Assembly: GCF_039534125.1 (NCBI RefSeq)
Contig: NZ_BAAAUV010000005.1
Span: 248,001 to 312,000 of the forward strand
Length of the DNA: 64,000 nucleotides
Origin: Actinocorallia longicatena
Lineage (GTDB): Bacteria; Actinomycetota; Actinomycetes; Streptosporangiales; Streptosporangiaceae
Direction: 5' to 3'
Shown: in pieces, positions 33,185-41,482 of the stretch
How positions within the stretch are numbered: the stretch's first letter is position 1
Layout: every line of letters begins with the position of its first letter
Position numbers and translations under genes: made by a program
The notes under the pieces: generated by a model
The model's database searches: none
The model's input: only the letters and a program-made list of their open reading frames with translations
Told to the model about the DNA's origin: nothing

Positions 33185-33876
33185 GCCGCACGAGCTTCCT
33201 GGAGACCGTCGAGGAGGCGGTCGGCGGCATCGAGGACGGCAGCACCGTCCTGGTCGGCGGGTTCGGGCTGGCCGGGATGCCGTTCGACCTGGTCGACGGG
33301 CTGATCCGGCAGGGCGCGAAGGACCTGACGATCGTGTCCAACAACGCCGGCAACGGAGAGGTCGGGCTGGCCGCCCTGCTCAGGGCCGGACGCGTCCGGA
33401 AGGTGATCTGCTCCTTCCCCCGGCAGAGCGACTCCCACGTCTTCGACGGGCTCTACCGGGCCGGGCGGATCGAGCTCGAGCTCGTGCCCCAGGGCAACCT
33501 CGCCGAGCGGATGCGCGCCGCGGGCGCGGGCATCGGGGCCTTCTACTGCCCGACCGCCGCGGGAACCCCGCTGGCCGAGGGCAGGGAGACCCGGATCATC
33601 GACGGGCGCCTCCACCTCCTCGAATACCCGATCAAGGGTGATGTCGCCCTGATCAGCGCCCACCGCGCCGACACGATGGGCAACCTCGTCTACCGCAGGA
33701 CCGCCCGGAACTTCGGGCCCGTCATGGCGACCGCGGCCGCCACCACGATCGTGCAGGTGAGCGGGATCGTCCCCGCCGGGAGCCTCGATCCCGAGGCCGT
33801 CGTGACCCCCGGCATCTACGTCGACCGCGTCGTCGCCGTCGAGCAGCGGCACTACACCGTCGAAGGAGCACGCTGA
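33181..33876 (+). CDS. 3-oxoacid CoA-transferase subunit A
   Basis: 231 residues. Family motif LVGGFGLAGMPFDLVDGLIRQGAKDLTIVSNNAGNGEVG, then QGNLAERMRAAGAGIGAFY and a 'LEYPIKGDVALISAHRAD' strand typical of SCOT/PcaI A subunits. The ATG overlaps the thiolase stop by four bases. Forms a heterodimer (AB)2 with the next protein and moves CoA from succinyl-CoA to a 3-oxoacid. Confidence 0.9.
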   Translation: MSRTSFLETVEEAVGGIEDGSTVLVGGFGLAGMPFDLVDGLIRQGAKDLTIVSNNAGNGEVGLAALLRAGRVRKVICSFPRQSDSHVFDGLYRAGRIELELVPQGNLAERMRAAGAGIGAFYCPTAAGTPLAEGRETRIIDGRLHLLEYPIKGDVALISAHRADTMGNLVYRRTARNFGPVMATAAATTIVQVSGIVPAGSLDPEAVVTPGIYVDRVVAVEQRHYTVEGAR

Positions 33877-33877
33877 C

Positions 33878-34519
33878 ATGGCCCTCACCCCCGACGAGCT
33901 CGCCGCCGTCGTCGCCCGCGACATCCCCGCCGGCTCCTACGTCAACCTCGGCATCGGACGGCCCACCAAGGTCGCCGACCATCTCCCGGCCGGATCGGGC
34001 ATCGTGCTGCACACCGAGAACGGCATGCTCAACATGGGCCCCGCAGCGACGGGCGCGCAGATCGACCCCGACCTCACCAACGCGGGCAAGGTCCCCGTGA
34101 CCGAGCTTCCGGGGGCGTCCTACTTCCACCACGCGGACTCCTTCGCGATGATGCGCGGCGGCCACCTCGACGTGTGCGTCATGGGCGCGTTCCAGGTGTC
34201 GGCGGCCGGTGACCTCGCCAACTGGCACACCGGCGCCGCCGACGCGATCCCGGCCGTCGGCGGGGCCATGGACCTCGCGATCGGCGCCAAGCAGGTCTTC
34301 GTGATGATGACGCTCTTCGACAGGGAGGGCCGCTCCAAGCTGGTGCCGTCCTGTACCTACCCGCTGACCGGCCGGGGCTGTGTCAGCCGTGTCTACACCG
34401 ACGTCGCCGTCATCGACGTCGGCCCGTCCGGGGCCGTGGTCCGCGAGACCTTCGGGATCACCCTCGACGCCCTGAGCGCCCGTCTGCCGGTTCCCCTGCG
34501 CGCCGCCGCGTCTTCCTGA
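33878..34519 (+). CDS. 3-oxoacid CoA-transferase subunit B
   Basis: 213 residues. Carries the catalytic Glu in LHTENGMLNMGP, preceded by the GxGxP-type loop NLGIGRPTKVADHL, and SFAMMRGGHLDVCVMGAFQV and CTYPLTGRGCVSRVYTDVAV. GGAG before the ATG; two bases after subunit A. It completes the enzyme and the three-gene operon; a palindrome at 34515 may end the transcript. Confidence 0.9.
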   Translation: MALTPDELAAVVARDIPAGSYVNLGIGRPTKVADHLPAGSGIVLHTENGMLNMGPAATGAQIDPDLTNAGKVPVTELPGASYFHHADSFAMMRGGHLDVCVMGAFQVSAAGDLANWHTGAADAIPAVGGAMDLAIGAKQVFVMMTLFDREGRSKLVPSCTYPLTGRGCVSRVYTDVAVIDVGPSGAVVRETFGITLDALSARLPVPLRAAASS

Positions 34520-34546
34520 AGCGTAACCTGTAGGTTACGCTTCAGG
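34515..34546. promoter_or_regulatory. 32-bp palindrome before the ArsR gene (operator, maybe also terminator)
   Basis: Perfect 14-bp arms (34515-34528 and 34533-34546) around TGTA; the core TAACC-TGTA-GGTTA is the form seen for autoregulated ArsR/SRPBCC pairs. It begins inside the CoA-transferase stop region and ends one base before the ArsR ATG, so it could serve both as an operator and a terminator. Confidence 0.65.
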
Positions 34547-34547
34547 A

Positions 34548-34943
34548 ATGGACGAGGTGGTGCAGGCGATCGCCGATCCCGTGCGGAGGGAGATCCTCGT
34601 GCTGCTGCGCGGGGGGAGCCTTCCGGCGGGGGCGATCGCGGAGAGGTTCGCGATCAGCCGTCCCGCCGTGAGCCGTCATCTCCGGGTCCTGCGGACGGGT
34701 GGGCTGGTGAGCGACGAGCTCGTCGGGCGGCGCAGGGTCTACTCGCTGCGGACCGAGGGGCTGGGGGAGCTGACCGGCTGGCTGGCGGAGCTGACCCGCC
34801 CGGCGGGATGGGCGCACCACCTCGACGCGCTGGACACCGAGGTGCGGCGGACCACCCGCGAACGGCGCGGGGAGCGGTCGCCGGACCGAGCTGAAGCGGT
34901 ACGAGCTGAAGCGGAACGAGCAGAACAGGAGAGGACGGCATGA
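34548..34943 (+). CDS. ArsR/SmtB-type winged-helix regulator
   Basis: 131 residues. Winged helix at about 1-85: MDEVVQAIADPVRREILVLLRGGSLPAGAIAERFAISRPAVSRHLRVLRTGGLVSDELVGRRRVYSL. No metal-binding cysteines, so it is not an arsenic/cadmium sensor; this is the class found beside AHSA1/SRPBCC genes. The Arg/Glu-rich tail (ERRGERSPDRAEAVRAEAER) seems disordered. Translation starts one base after the palindrome and may be leaderless. Its ATGA overlap with the SRPBCC gene marks a two-gene operon. Confidence 0.88.
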   Translation: MDEVVQAIADPVRREILVLLRGGSLPAGAIAERFAISRPAVSRHLRVLRTGGLVSDELVGRRRVYSLRTEGLGELTGWLAELTRPAGWAHHLDALDTEVRRTTRERRGERSPDRAEAVRAEAERAEQERTA

Positions 34944-35437
34944 ATCCGACCGGAAGGCTGATCGTCACCGAACGAGGGCGGGACCTGATCCTGACCCGTG
35001 CCTACAAGGCGCCGATCGAGGACGTCTGGGACAGCGTCACCGAGCCCGAGCGCACGGCCCGCTGGTTCGGGCCCTGGGAGGGGGAGGCGGCCCCGGGCGC
35101 CGTCATCCGGGTGCGGATGCTGTTCGAGGACGGCGAGCCCTGGGTCGACATGCGCATCGACGCCTGCGAGCGGCCGCACCGGCTGGCTCTGTCGATGACC
35201 GGTGAGGCCGGCGAGGGCGACGGCGGCCTGGAACTCCTGCTGACCGAGGACGGCGGCGTCACCGAACTCCGCTTCGTCCACCATCTCGCGCCCGGCGCGC
35301 CCGTCGGGGAGATGGGAGCGGGCTGGGAGTACTACCTCGACCTCCTCACCGCGGCCCGTGAGGGCACCCCGCAGCGGCCCTTCACCGACTACTACCCGGC
35401 CATGAAGCCCTTCTACGAGGCGCTAGCCGCTCAGTGA
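34940..35437 (+). CDS. SRPBCC (AHSA1/CalC-like) protein
   Basis: 165 residues of the helix-grip fold: LTRAYKAPIEDVWDSVTEPERTARWFGPW, then VDMRIDACERPHRLALSMTG and GWEYYLDLLTAAR. The pairing with an ArsR gene is widespread in actinomycetes, although the function is not established; ligand binding or hydrolase-like roles have been suggested. Its stop overlaps a convergent membrane-protein gene by 15 bp. Confidence 0.85.
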   Translation: MNPTGRLIVTERGRDLILTRAYKAPIEDVWDSVTEPERTARWFGPWEGEAAPGAVIRVRMLFEDGEPWVDMRIDACERPHRLALSMTGEAGEGDGGLELLLTEDGGVTELRFVHHLAPGAPVGEMGAGWEYYLDLLTAAREGTPQRPFTDYYPAMKPFYEALAAQ

Positions 35438-35893
35438 GATGGCGATCATGATGGTGAGGGCGAGGGCGCTGTGGCAGCACAGGGCGATCAGCCCGGTGTA
35501 GAGGGCTTCCGGCGGCATTCCCGTCCAGGGGTTGTCGGCGGTCGTCGCGCAGCCGATCGCCAGGACCGCGCCCAGGGCGCAGGCCCACAGTGCGACGCGC
35601 TGGCGCCTGCACCACAGAAGGGGAGCGTCCGCGACCCGGAAACTCCGGACGGCCGACCACACCAGCATGATCGCCGCCGCTTCGCCGATCGAGACCGCCA
35701 GGGGGAAGACCAGCAGGGACACCAGGGTGTCCTCGCGGAGCGTCTCGCCCTCGAGGAACTGCTGGAGATCGTCCGGGGGCCTCAGCAGGGCCACGGCGCA
35801 CGCCGCCGAGACGAGCACGCCCCAGACGCCGGCCACCGTCGCGACGGCCCGGCGCCCGGCCCTCCCGCTCACCGCGAAGCCGCTCCTCCCCAC
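35423..35893 (-). CDS. Small four-helix membrane protein of unknown function
   Basis: 156 residues with about four transmembrane helices (TVAGVWGVLVSAACAVAL; LVSLLVFPLAVSIGEAAAIMLVW; VALWACALGAVLAIGCA; LYTGLIALCCHSALALTIMIAI). I do not recognise a family. Codon use looks the same as its neighbours. It ends inside the SRPBCC gene by 15 bp on the opposite strand. Confidence 0.6.
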   Translation of the reverse strand: MGRSGFAVSGRAGRRAVATVAGVWGVLVSAACAVALLRPPDDLQQFLEGETLREDTLVSLLVFPLAVSIGEAAAIMLVWSAVRSFRVADAPLLWCRRQRVALWACALGAVLAIGCATTADNPWTGMPPEALYTGLIALCCHSALALTIMIAISLSG

Positions 35894-36039
35894 CCCTCTA
35901 TGATCCTTCGAACATCCCTGGATCGGTGCAACAAGGGCGCCCGGCCAGGGAAAGAACGGGTCATGTAAGCGGGAGGATCCTTGGCCGGGGCCCGCCCGTC
36001 CGCCTGGTTTGGACCCCGGTCCGCGGGAAGGGGCCGGAT

Positions 36040-36366
36040 ATGCCGAAAGCCTGGAGTGAGAAGCGAGAACGCCAGTACGAGCACATCAAGGACTCCGAGA
36101 AGAAGCAGGGAGCCTCGGCCGAGCGGGCCAAGGAGATCGCCGCGCGCACCGTGAACAAGGAACGCGCGCGGCACGGCGAGGCCGAGACCTCCAGCCGATC
36201 CTCGACGGAGGACATCTCCTCCGGACGCAGGGGAGGACTGCGGTCGGGCACGGACCGTCCCAAGGGGCGCACCAGGGAGCAGCTCTACAACGAGGCCAAG
36301 CACCGCGGCATCAAGGGCCGCTCCTCCATGACCAAGGCCCAGCTGGAGAAGGCCCTGAGCCGCTGA
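36040..36366 (+). CDS. Small basic Rho_N/SAP-like protein (plasmid stabilisation-like)
   Basis: 108 residues, very charged, no membrane segment. N-terminal half MPKAWSEKRERQYEHIKDSEKKQGASAERAKEIAARTVNKER matches small actinobacterial 'plasmid stabilisation' type proteins; the C-terminal half TREQLYNEAKHRGIKGRSSMTKAQLEKAL is a SAP/Rho N-terminal-like helix-extended-helix likely to bind nucleic acid. ATG 36040 has AAGGGG about eight bases before it. No partner toxin or partition gene is present. A house-keeping nucleoid-related role is possible. The terminator at 36379 separates it from the next gene. Confidence 0.7.
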   Translation: MPKAWSEKRERQYEHIKDSEKKQGASAERAKEIAARTVNKERARHGEAETSSRSSTEDISSGRRGGLRSGTDRPKGRTREQLYNEAKHRGIKGRSSMTKAQLEKALSR

Positions 36367-36378
36367 CCGGCGCCTGCG

Positions 36379-36421
36379 TGCCGCGGCCCCGCTCCTCGAG
36401 GAGAGGGACGGGGCCGCGGCA
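36379..36421. terminator. bidirectional terminator hairpin
   Basis: A 13-bp perfect stem (36379-36391 and 36409-36421), with the inner palindrome CTCCTCGAGGAG in the loop, lies between convergent genes. Confidence 0.8.
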
Positions 36422-36429
36422 GGGGCCGG

Positions 36430-36894
36430 TCAGCCGGTGGGGTCCTGCGGGACCTCGCCGCGCCAGGCGCCCGAGGGCTCCGGACGGCCCTCGATGTACT
36501 CCTTGAACCGCTTCAGGTCGCCCTTGACCCGGCTCTCCACCAGGTGGAGCTTGTCGCCGACCTGCTCGGCGACGCCGTCGGGGGCGAACTCCATCTGGAG
36601 CATGACCCGGGTGGTCGAGGGGTCGATCCGGTGGAAGGTGACGACACCGGCCTGGCGCGCCCCTCCGGTCGAGTGCCAGGCGATGCGCTCGTCGGGGAGC
36701 TGCTCGCTGATCTCGGCGTCGAACTCGCGGTGGACCCCGGCGATGCTGGTCTTCCAGTGCGTCCGGGTCGGCGTCACCTGCTCGATCCGGTCGACGCCCT
36801 CCATGAACCGCGGAAACTCCTCGAACTGCGTCCACTGGTCGTAGGCGGTTCTGACCGGGACGGCCACGTCGATCGACTGCTCGATCGTGCTCAT
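36430..36894 (-). CDS. SRPBCC (polyketide cyclase/dehydrase-like) protein
   Basis: 154 residues: STIEQSIDVAVPVRTAYDQWTQFEEFPRFMEGVDRIEQV, then WHSTGGARQAGVVTFHRIDPSTTRVMLQMEF; a single START-like domain with a hydrophobic cavity. ATG 36894 follows GGAGG; upstream in-frame codons are not needed. Related to, but different from, the AHSA1 protein at 34940 (no clear shared motif). Ligand unknown. Confidence 0.85.
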   Translation of the reverse strand: MSTIEQSIDVAVPVRTAYDQWTQFEEFPRFMEGVDRIEQVTPTRTHWKTSIAGVHREFDAEISEQLPDERIAWHSTGGARQAGVVTFHRIDPSTTRVMLQMEFAPDGVAEQVGDKLHLVESRVKGDLKRFKEYIEGRPEPSGAWRGEVPQDPTG

Positions 36895-37034
36895 GCTTCC
36901 TCCTCGGTGGGTGTGTTCCGCTTCGCTGACCCCACGGCGCATGCCCGGGGTCAGGGCACCGAAACAGCGAAACCACACGAAATCCACACAAGCGGCACAC
37001 CAACTCTCCGTGGGCGTCTCCTACGCTCTGGGGT

Positions 37035-37697
37035 GTGACGAAGCAGAGGATCCTCGTGGTGGAGGACGAGCCGACAATCGCGGGGGCGGTCGTCGCGCGG
37101 CTCGAGGCCGAGGGGTTCGAGGTCGCGCTCGCGGCGGACGGGCCGTCGGCGGTCGAGCGGGACGCGGCCTTCGGGCCCGACATGATCGTCCTGGACGTCA
37201 TGCTGCCGGGGTTCGACGGCCTCGAGGTGTGCCGCAGGGTCCAGGCCAGGCGCCCGGTCCCGGTCCTCATGCTGACCGCCCGCGACGACGAGACCGACCT
37301 GCTCGTCGGGCTCGGGGTGGGCGCCGACGACTACGTGACCAAGCCCTTCAGCATGCGCGAGCTCGTCGCCAGGGTCCGCGCCCTGCTGCGCAGGTCGGCG
37401 CAGACCGCGAGCGCCGAGAGCCTCGGCCCGCTCGCCATCGACCGCGCCGCCCGCCGGGTCCGGGTGGACGGCGCCGAGGTCCACCTCACCCCGATCGAGT
37501 TCGACCTGCTGGACTGCCTGGCCCGCACCCCCGGGACGGTCCTGACCAGGGCCGTCCTCCTGGCCGAGGTCTGGGACTGGGCCGACGCGGCGGGTGAGCG
37601 GGTCGTCGACACCCACGTCAAGGCGTTGCGCCGCAAGCTCGGGGCCGGGCTCATCCGGACCGTCCACGGCGTCGGCTACGCCCTGGAGCCGTCATGA
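37035..37697 (+). CDS. OmpR-family response regulator
   Basis: 220 residues. Receiver at 1-115: acidic pocket D11/E12 region (VEDEPT), phosphoacceptor D54 in VLDVMLPG, Thr in MLTARDDE, Lys in TKPFSM. Winged helix at about 130-220: LTPIEFDLLDCLARTPGTVLTRAVLLAEVW, ERVVDTHVKALRRKLG. GTG start. ATGA overlap with the sensor kinase gene. Targets cannot be read here. Confidence 0.92.
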   Translation: MTKQRILVVEDEPTIAGAVVARLEAEGFEVALAADGPSAVERDAAFGPDMIVLDVMLPGFDGLEVCRRVQARRPVPVLMLTARDDETDLLVGLGVGADDYVTKPFSMRELVARVRALLRRSAQTASAESLGPLAIDRAARRVRVDGAEVHLTPIEFDLLDCLARTPGTVLTRAVLLAEVWDWADAAGERVVDTHVKALRRKLGAGLIRTVHGVGYALEPS

Positions 37698-38674
37698 AGC
37701 GGCCGCGCCCGCTGGATCCCCTGCGCTCCATCAAGGTCAAGATCGGGATCGTCACCGTGGTCACCGCGGCGACCTCCGCGATGATCGTCAAATGGGGGTA
37801 CTACTTCGGCTTCCGGGCCAGGATCACGCTGCCGTTCGCGGTGCTGGGCTCGCTGATGGTCACCCAGCTCGTCGCGCACGGGATGACCGCGCCGCTGCGC
37901 GAGATGACCGCCGCCGCCCGCGCCATGGCCAGGGGCCGGTACGACCAGCGGGTGCGGGTCACCTCCCGGGACGAGGTCGGCGAGCTCGGCCGGGCGTTCA
38001 ACACCATGGCCGCCGATCTCGCCGAGGTCGAGCGGCAGCGCCGCGAGTTCGTCGCCAACGTCTCCCATGAGCTCCGGACACCGATCACCGCGCTCCAGGC
38101 CGTCCTGGAGAACGTCGCCGACGGCGTCACCCCGGCGACGCCCGAGGTCGTCGAGGGAGCCCTCCAGCAGACCGAACGGCTGGGCCGCCTCGTCAAGCAG
38201 CTCCTCGACCTGTCCAAGGTCGACGCCGGGGTGGCCAAGCTCGACCTGGCGGTGTTCGACCTGCGCTCGCTCGCCGAGGAGACGATCGCGGAGGCCGCCG
38301 CCAACCACCGGGCCGAGTACCTGCTCGAGACCCTCCCCGGGCTCACCTGCAACGCCGACCGCGACCGGCTGCACCAGGTCATGGCCAACCTCCTCGACAA
38401 CGCGGGACGGCACTCCCCGGCCGGCGGCGTCGTCACGGTGACGGCCGGCCTCGACCAGGACGGCGCCGTGCGGATCGAGGTGACCGACGACGGCCCCGGC
38501 ATCCCGGCCGAGGAACGGCCCCGGGTGTTCGAGCGCTTCGTGCGCGGCGGGACCTCCGGCGGCGGCACCGGCCTCGGGCTGGCGATCGCCCGCTGGGTCG
38601 TCGACCTGCACGGCGGGCGCATCGCGGTGGTCGACTCCGACCACGGCTGCCGCATCCGCGTCACCCTGCCCTGA
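37694..38674 (+). CDS. Two-component sensor histidine kinase with minimal external domain
   Basis: 326 residues. Two closely spaced membrane helices (about 15-35 and 43-60) with only about six exposed residues between them, so it lacks an outside sensor domain. Then HAMP (PLREMTAAARAMARGRYDQRV), H-box FVANVSHELRTPITAL, N-box MANLLDNAGRHSP, G1 DDGPGI and G2 GTGLGLAIARW; all are intact. Likely senses membrane or intramembrane signals. Partner of the regulator in front of it. Confidence 0.92.
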   Translation: MKRPRPLDPLRSIKVKIGIVTVVTAATSAMIVKWGYYFGFRARITLPFAVLGSLMVTQLVAHGMTAPLREMTAAARAMARGRYDQRVRVTSRDEVGELGRAFNTMAADLAEVERQRREFVANVSHELRTPITALQAVLENVADGVTPATPEVVEGALQQTERLGRLVKQLLDLSKVDAGVAKLDLAVFDLRSLAEETIAEAAANHRAEYLLETLPGLTCNADRDRLHQVMANLLDNAGRHSPAGGVVTVTAGLDQDGAVRIEVTDDGPGIPAEERPRVFERFVRGGTSGGGTGLGLAIARWVVDLHGGRIAVVDSDHGCRIRVTLP

Positions 38675-38737
38675 CTCCTCTCCCACCGTCCAGCAGCACC
38701 TCTGGCACTACCCCCATGCCGAAAACAGGAGGCTTCG

Positions 38738-40210
38738 ATGTCCGAGAACCATCCCCCGCAGACCGTCTGGGTCGTGGAACCCCCCGCCGTCCCGGAGCCG
38801 GAGGGCGAGGGAGCCTCGGTCCACGTCCTGGCCGGGGCGCTCGTCGCCGCGCTGACCGGCGCCGCGGTCCTCGCCTACGAGCGGGTCGGGGCGAACCTCC
38901 TCATCACGGCGCTCGCGGTCCTCGGCGCCCTCGCCCCCCTGCGGAAGCGGCGGATGGACCGCACCTCGCTGCTGTTCGGGACGCTGGCCGTGGCGCTGCT
39001 GGGCATCGCCGCCCTCCGCGACGCCGGCTGGATCGTGGCCCTGTCCGTCTGCCTGGCGCTGCCGCTGCTCTCCTACGCGACGATCGGCGGAAAGGGCTGG
39101 CTCGACCTGGCCGGCGGCGGCCTCGCGCCCCTCGCCTCGATCTTCCGGATGGTGCCCTGGCTCGAACGGGGAGTGCGCGCGCAGGCGAGCGCCGGCCGTG
39201 GCAGGGCCGGGACGGCCCTGCGCAGCGGCCTCGCCGCCCTCCTCCTCCTGGTCGTCTTCGGAGCCCTGCTGGCCAGCGCGGACGCCGCCTTCGACAGCGT
39301 CATCGCCGCCGTGCTGCCCGACCTCACGCTCCCCTCGGTGATCATCAGATGCTTCCTGTTCCTGACGATCGGGCTGCTCACGCTGGCCCTGGCCCACCAG
39401 TGCGCCGAGCCGCCGAGCCTGGACGGCCTCATCACCCGGCCCGAACCCGCCGGCCGTCTGCCGTGGGCGTTTCCGCTGGCCGCGCTGAACCTGCTGTTCG
39501 TGGTCTTCGCCGCCGTCCAGGCGACCGTCCTGTTCGCCGGGGACAAGGACGCGCTGCTGCGCTCCACCGGCCTGAGCTACTCCCAGTACGCCCGGCAGGG
39601 CTTCTTCCAGCTCGTGGCCGTCACCGTCCTGGTCCTGGCCGTCGTCGCGATCGCCTACCGCTTCGCGCCGCTGGCCGAGAAGAGGGACCGGGTGCTGGTG
39701 CGGGTCCTGCTGGGCCTGCTCTGCGCGCTGACCCTGGTGATCGTCGCGGTGGCGCTGCGCCGGATGTCCCTGTACGAGGAGGCGTCGGGCTGGACCCGGC
39801 TGCGGCTGTGGGTGCACTCCTTCGAGCTCTGGCTCGGGCTGGTGTTCGTCCTGATCGGAGTCGCCGGGGTCCGGCTCCGCGGCGCCTGGCTGCCGCGGAC
39901 CGTCGCGGCCACCGGGGCCGCCGGGCTGCTCGTGCTGGGCCTGATCAACCCGGACGCCTTCATCGCCGGACGGAACGTCGACCGCGTCCTGGACGGCCGC
40001 CACCTGGACACCGGATATCTGAGAGAGCTGTCGGCCGACGCCGTCCCGGCGCTCGACCGGCTCCCCGAACCCCGCCGCTCATGCCTGCTGGGCCACTACG
40101 CCGAGGCACTGGGCGACGGTGACGCCTGGCCCGAGGCGAACCTGTCCAGGTCCGCCGCCCGCGACCTGATCCGCCGTCATCCGCTCGTCCCCGGGACCTG
40201 TCCGCGGTGA
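38738..40210 (+). CDS. DUF4153/DUF4173 multi-spanning membrane protein
   Basis: 490 residues with about eleven membrane helices and a 75-residue soluble C-terminus. The segment ASADAAFDSVIAAVLPDL and the stretch SYSQYARQGFFQLVAVTVLVLAVVAIAYR are characteristic of the DUF4153 family of actinobacteria. AGGAGG precedes the ATG. 63 bp downstream of the histidine kinase on the same strand, so it may be part of the same message and could be the source or target of the signal. Function unknown. Confidence 0.75.
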   Translation: MSENHPPQTVWVVEPPAVPEPEGEGASVHVLAGALVAALTGAAVLAYERVGANLLITALAVLGALAPLRKRRMDRTSLLFGTLAVALLGIAALRDAGWIVALSVCLALPLLSYATIGGKGWLDLAGGGLAPLASIFRMVPWLERGVRAQASAGRGRAGTALRSGLAALLLLVVFGALLASADAAFDSVIAAVLPDLTLPSVIIRCFLFLTIGLLTLALAHQCAEPPSLDGLITRPEPAGRLPWAFPLAALNLLFVVFAAVQATVLFAGDKDALLRSTGLSYSQYARQGFFQLVAVTVLVLAVVAIAYRFAPLAEKRDRVLVRVLLGLLCALTLVIVAVALRRMSLYEEASGWTRLRLWVHSFELWLGLVFVLIGVAGVRLRGAWLPRTVAATGAAGLLVLGLINPDAFIAGRNVDRVLDGRHLDTGYLRELSADAVPALDRLPEPRRSCLLGHYAEALGDGDAWPEANLSRSAARDLIRRHPLVPGTCPR

Positions 40211-40235
40211 ACCACCGGACCGGAACGCCCCGCGG

Positions 40236-40754
40236 TCAGCCCGAGGGGTGGCCCGGCTCCAGATCCTCGACGCCGTGGAAGCCGAGCGGGTCCGCGGCGG
40301 AGTCGCCCTCGACCTGGACGGGCTCCAGGAGGAAGCCGACATGGTCGCCGAGGTCGAACCGGTCGAGGATCCGGCCCGCGAGACGCCGCGAGGCGCCGGT
40401 CAGCAGGGGCACGCCGGCCGGGCCCGGCCGCCAGGCGCACCGGGCGAACTTGTCGATCTCGTCGCCCGTCCTGGTGCCGAACAGCTCCGCCGGCTCGCGC
40501 TGGTCCGGGTCGTCGCGGTCCAGGACGTGCACGGCGAGATGCCGGGCGCCACGGGCGACCTCGAAGGTGTGGTTGCTCCGGGACAGGCAGACCAGGTAGC
40601 GGAACGGGTCGATGCTCGCCTGGGTGGAGAAGCCGACGAGGCAGCCGGCCCGGTGGCCCGTCCCCGGGTCCACGGTGGTCACCACGAGCACCGGGTAGTC
40701 GAAGCCGTCGACGAAATCATCGGCGGAGTCGTCGGCGGAGGCGGGTGAGCTCAT
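40236..40754 (-). CDS. Flavin-reductase-like FMN-binding split-barrel protein
   Basis: 172 residues: FDYPVLVVTTVDPGTGHRAGCLVGFSTQASIDPFRYLVCLSRSNHTFEVARGARHLAVHVLDRDD, the usual strand order of FMN-binding flavin reductase domains; later ELFGTRTGDEIDKFARC and LDRFDLGDHVGFLLEPVQVE. May reduce FMN for an unlinked monooxygenase or act as an oxidoreductase itself. No partner monooxygenase adjacent. Confidence 0.8.
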   Translation of the reverse strand: MSSPASADDSADDFVDGFDYPVLVVTTVDPGTGHRAGCLVGFSTQASIDPFRYLVCLSRSNHTFEVARGARHLAVHVLDRDDPDQREPAELFGTRTGDEIDKFARCAWRPGPAGVPLLTGASRRLAGRILDRFDLGDHVGFLLEPVQVEGDSAADPLGFHGVEDLEPGHPSG

Positions 40755-40871
40755 CTCGCCGGACTACCCGCCAGATCACCGGCGAACCGCCCGCCGCGAC
40801 CGGCGGGCAGAGGTTCCCCGGGCGAGGGGGAGGGGAGAGGGCATGTCCGAAGACGGGCAGCGGCCTGCCGG

Positions 40872-41190
40872 CATCCCGTCCACGCGGACGAGGTCAACGC
40901 CTACCTGCGCGAGGCGGCGGACGGCGACTTCACGGCCAAGGACTTCCGGACCTGGCACGGCACCGTGCCGGCCGCCATCGGGCCGGCCGTCTCCAGGGAG
41001 GCCGATCACACGAGCTCCACCGCGGCGAAGGACGCGGTCGGCCGGGTCGTCAGGGAACTCGCCCACCACCTCGGGAACACCCCCGCGGTGGCCCGCGCCT
41101 TCTACATCGACCCGAGGATCATCGAGCTGTACGAGCGGGACCGCACCATCGACCGGGCCCTGCCCGCCGGCCGGGCGGTTCAGGCGGTGT
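40872..41190 (+). pseudogene. Remnant of DNA topoisomerase IB (C-terminal third)
   Basis: An open frame without its own valid gene start reads HPVHADEVNAYLREA, DGDFTAKDFRTWHGTV, then LGNTPAVARAFYIDPRI. These are the end-stage motifs of bacterial topoisomerase IB, including the FTAKDFRTW strand and the tyrosine of FYIDPRI that corresponds to the active-site Tyr position. The roughly 200 N-terminal residues (binding cap and most of the catalytic residues) are absent and the C-terminal end runs on into non-homologous sequence without a stop, overlapping a small gene on the other strand. So this is a decayed fragment. Boundaries are approximate. Confidence 0.7.
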
Positions 41191-41386
41191 CGGTGAGCGT
41201 CTCGCCGACCGCGAGGCGCTGCTGGAGCCGGGGGAGGAGCGAGATGATCTCCGCCTCCGCCAAAGAGGGCTCGGCGGTCTCCGGCTCGGGGCCGGCGACG
41301 GCGGGCAGGGCGCTTTCGATCTTCTCCAGAGCCAGCATGCCGAGCAGGATGCCGAACGGGAAGAGGCCGATCAGGAGGGTGATCAT
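41180..41386 (-). CDS. Small single-span membrane protein, unknown
   Basis: 68 residues: one hydrophobic N-terminal segment (MITLLIGLFPFGILLGMLALEKIE) followed by a soluble acidic/helical tail (AEAEIISLLPRLQQRLAVGE). AAAGG lies about nine bases before the ATG. No family recognised. It overlaps the decayed topoisomerase fragment by a few bases on the other strand. Coding status is plausible, not certain. Confidence 0.5.
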   Translation of the reverse strand: MITLLIGLFPFGILLGMLALEKIESALPAVAGPEPETAEPSLAEAEIISLLPRLQQRLAVGETLTDTA

Positions 41387-41482
41387 GACGGGTGCCTTTC
41401 GTTTCGGTCCTGGCCGCATACCCGGGGCTCCCAGCGCAAACTCCCGGGGGCGCGGAAATTCGGCCACCCGTTTCGGGCCCGG

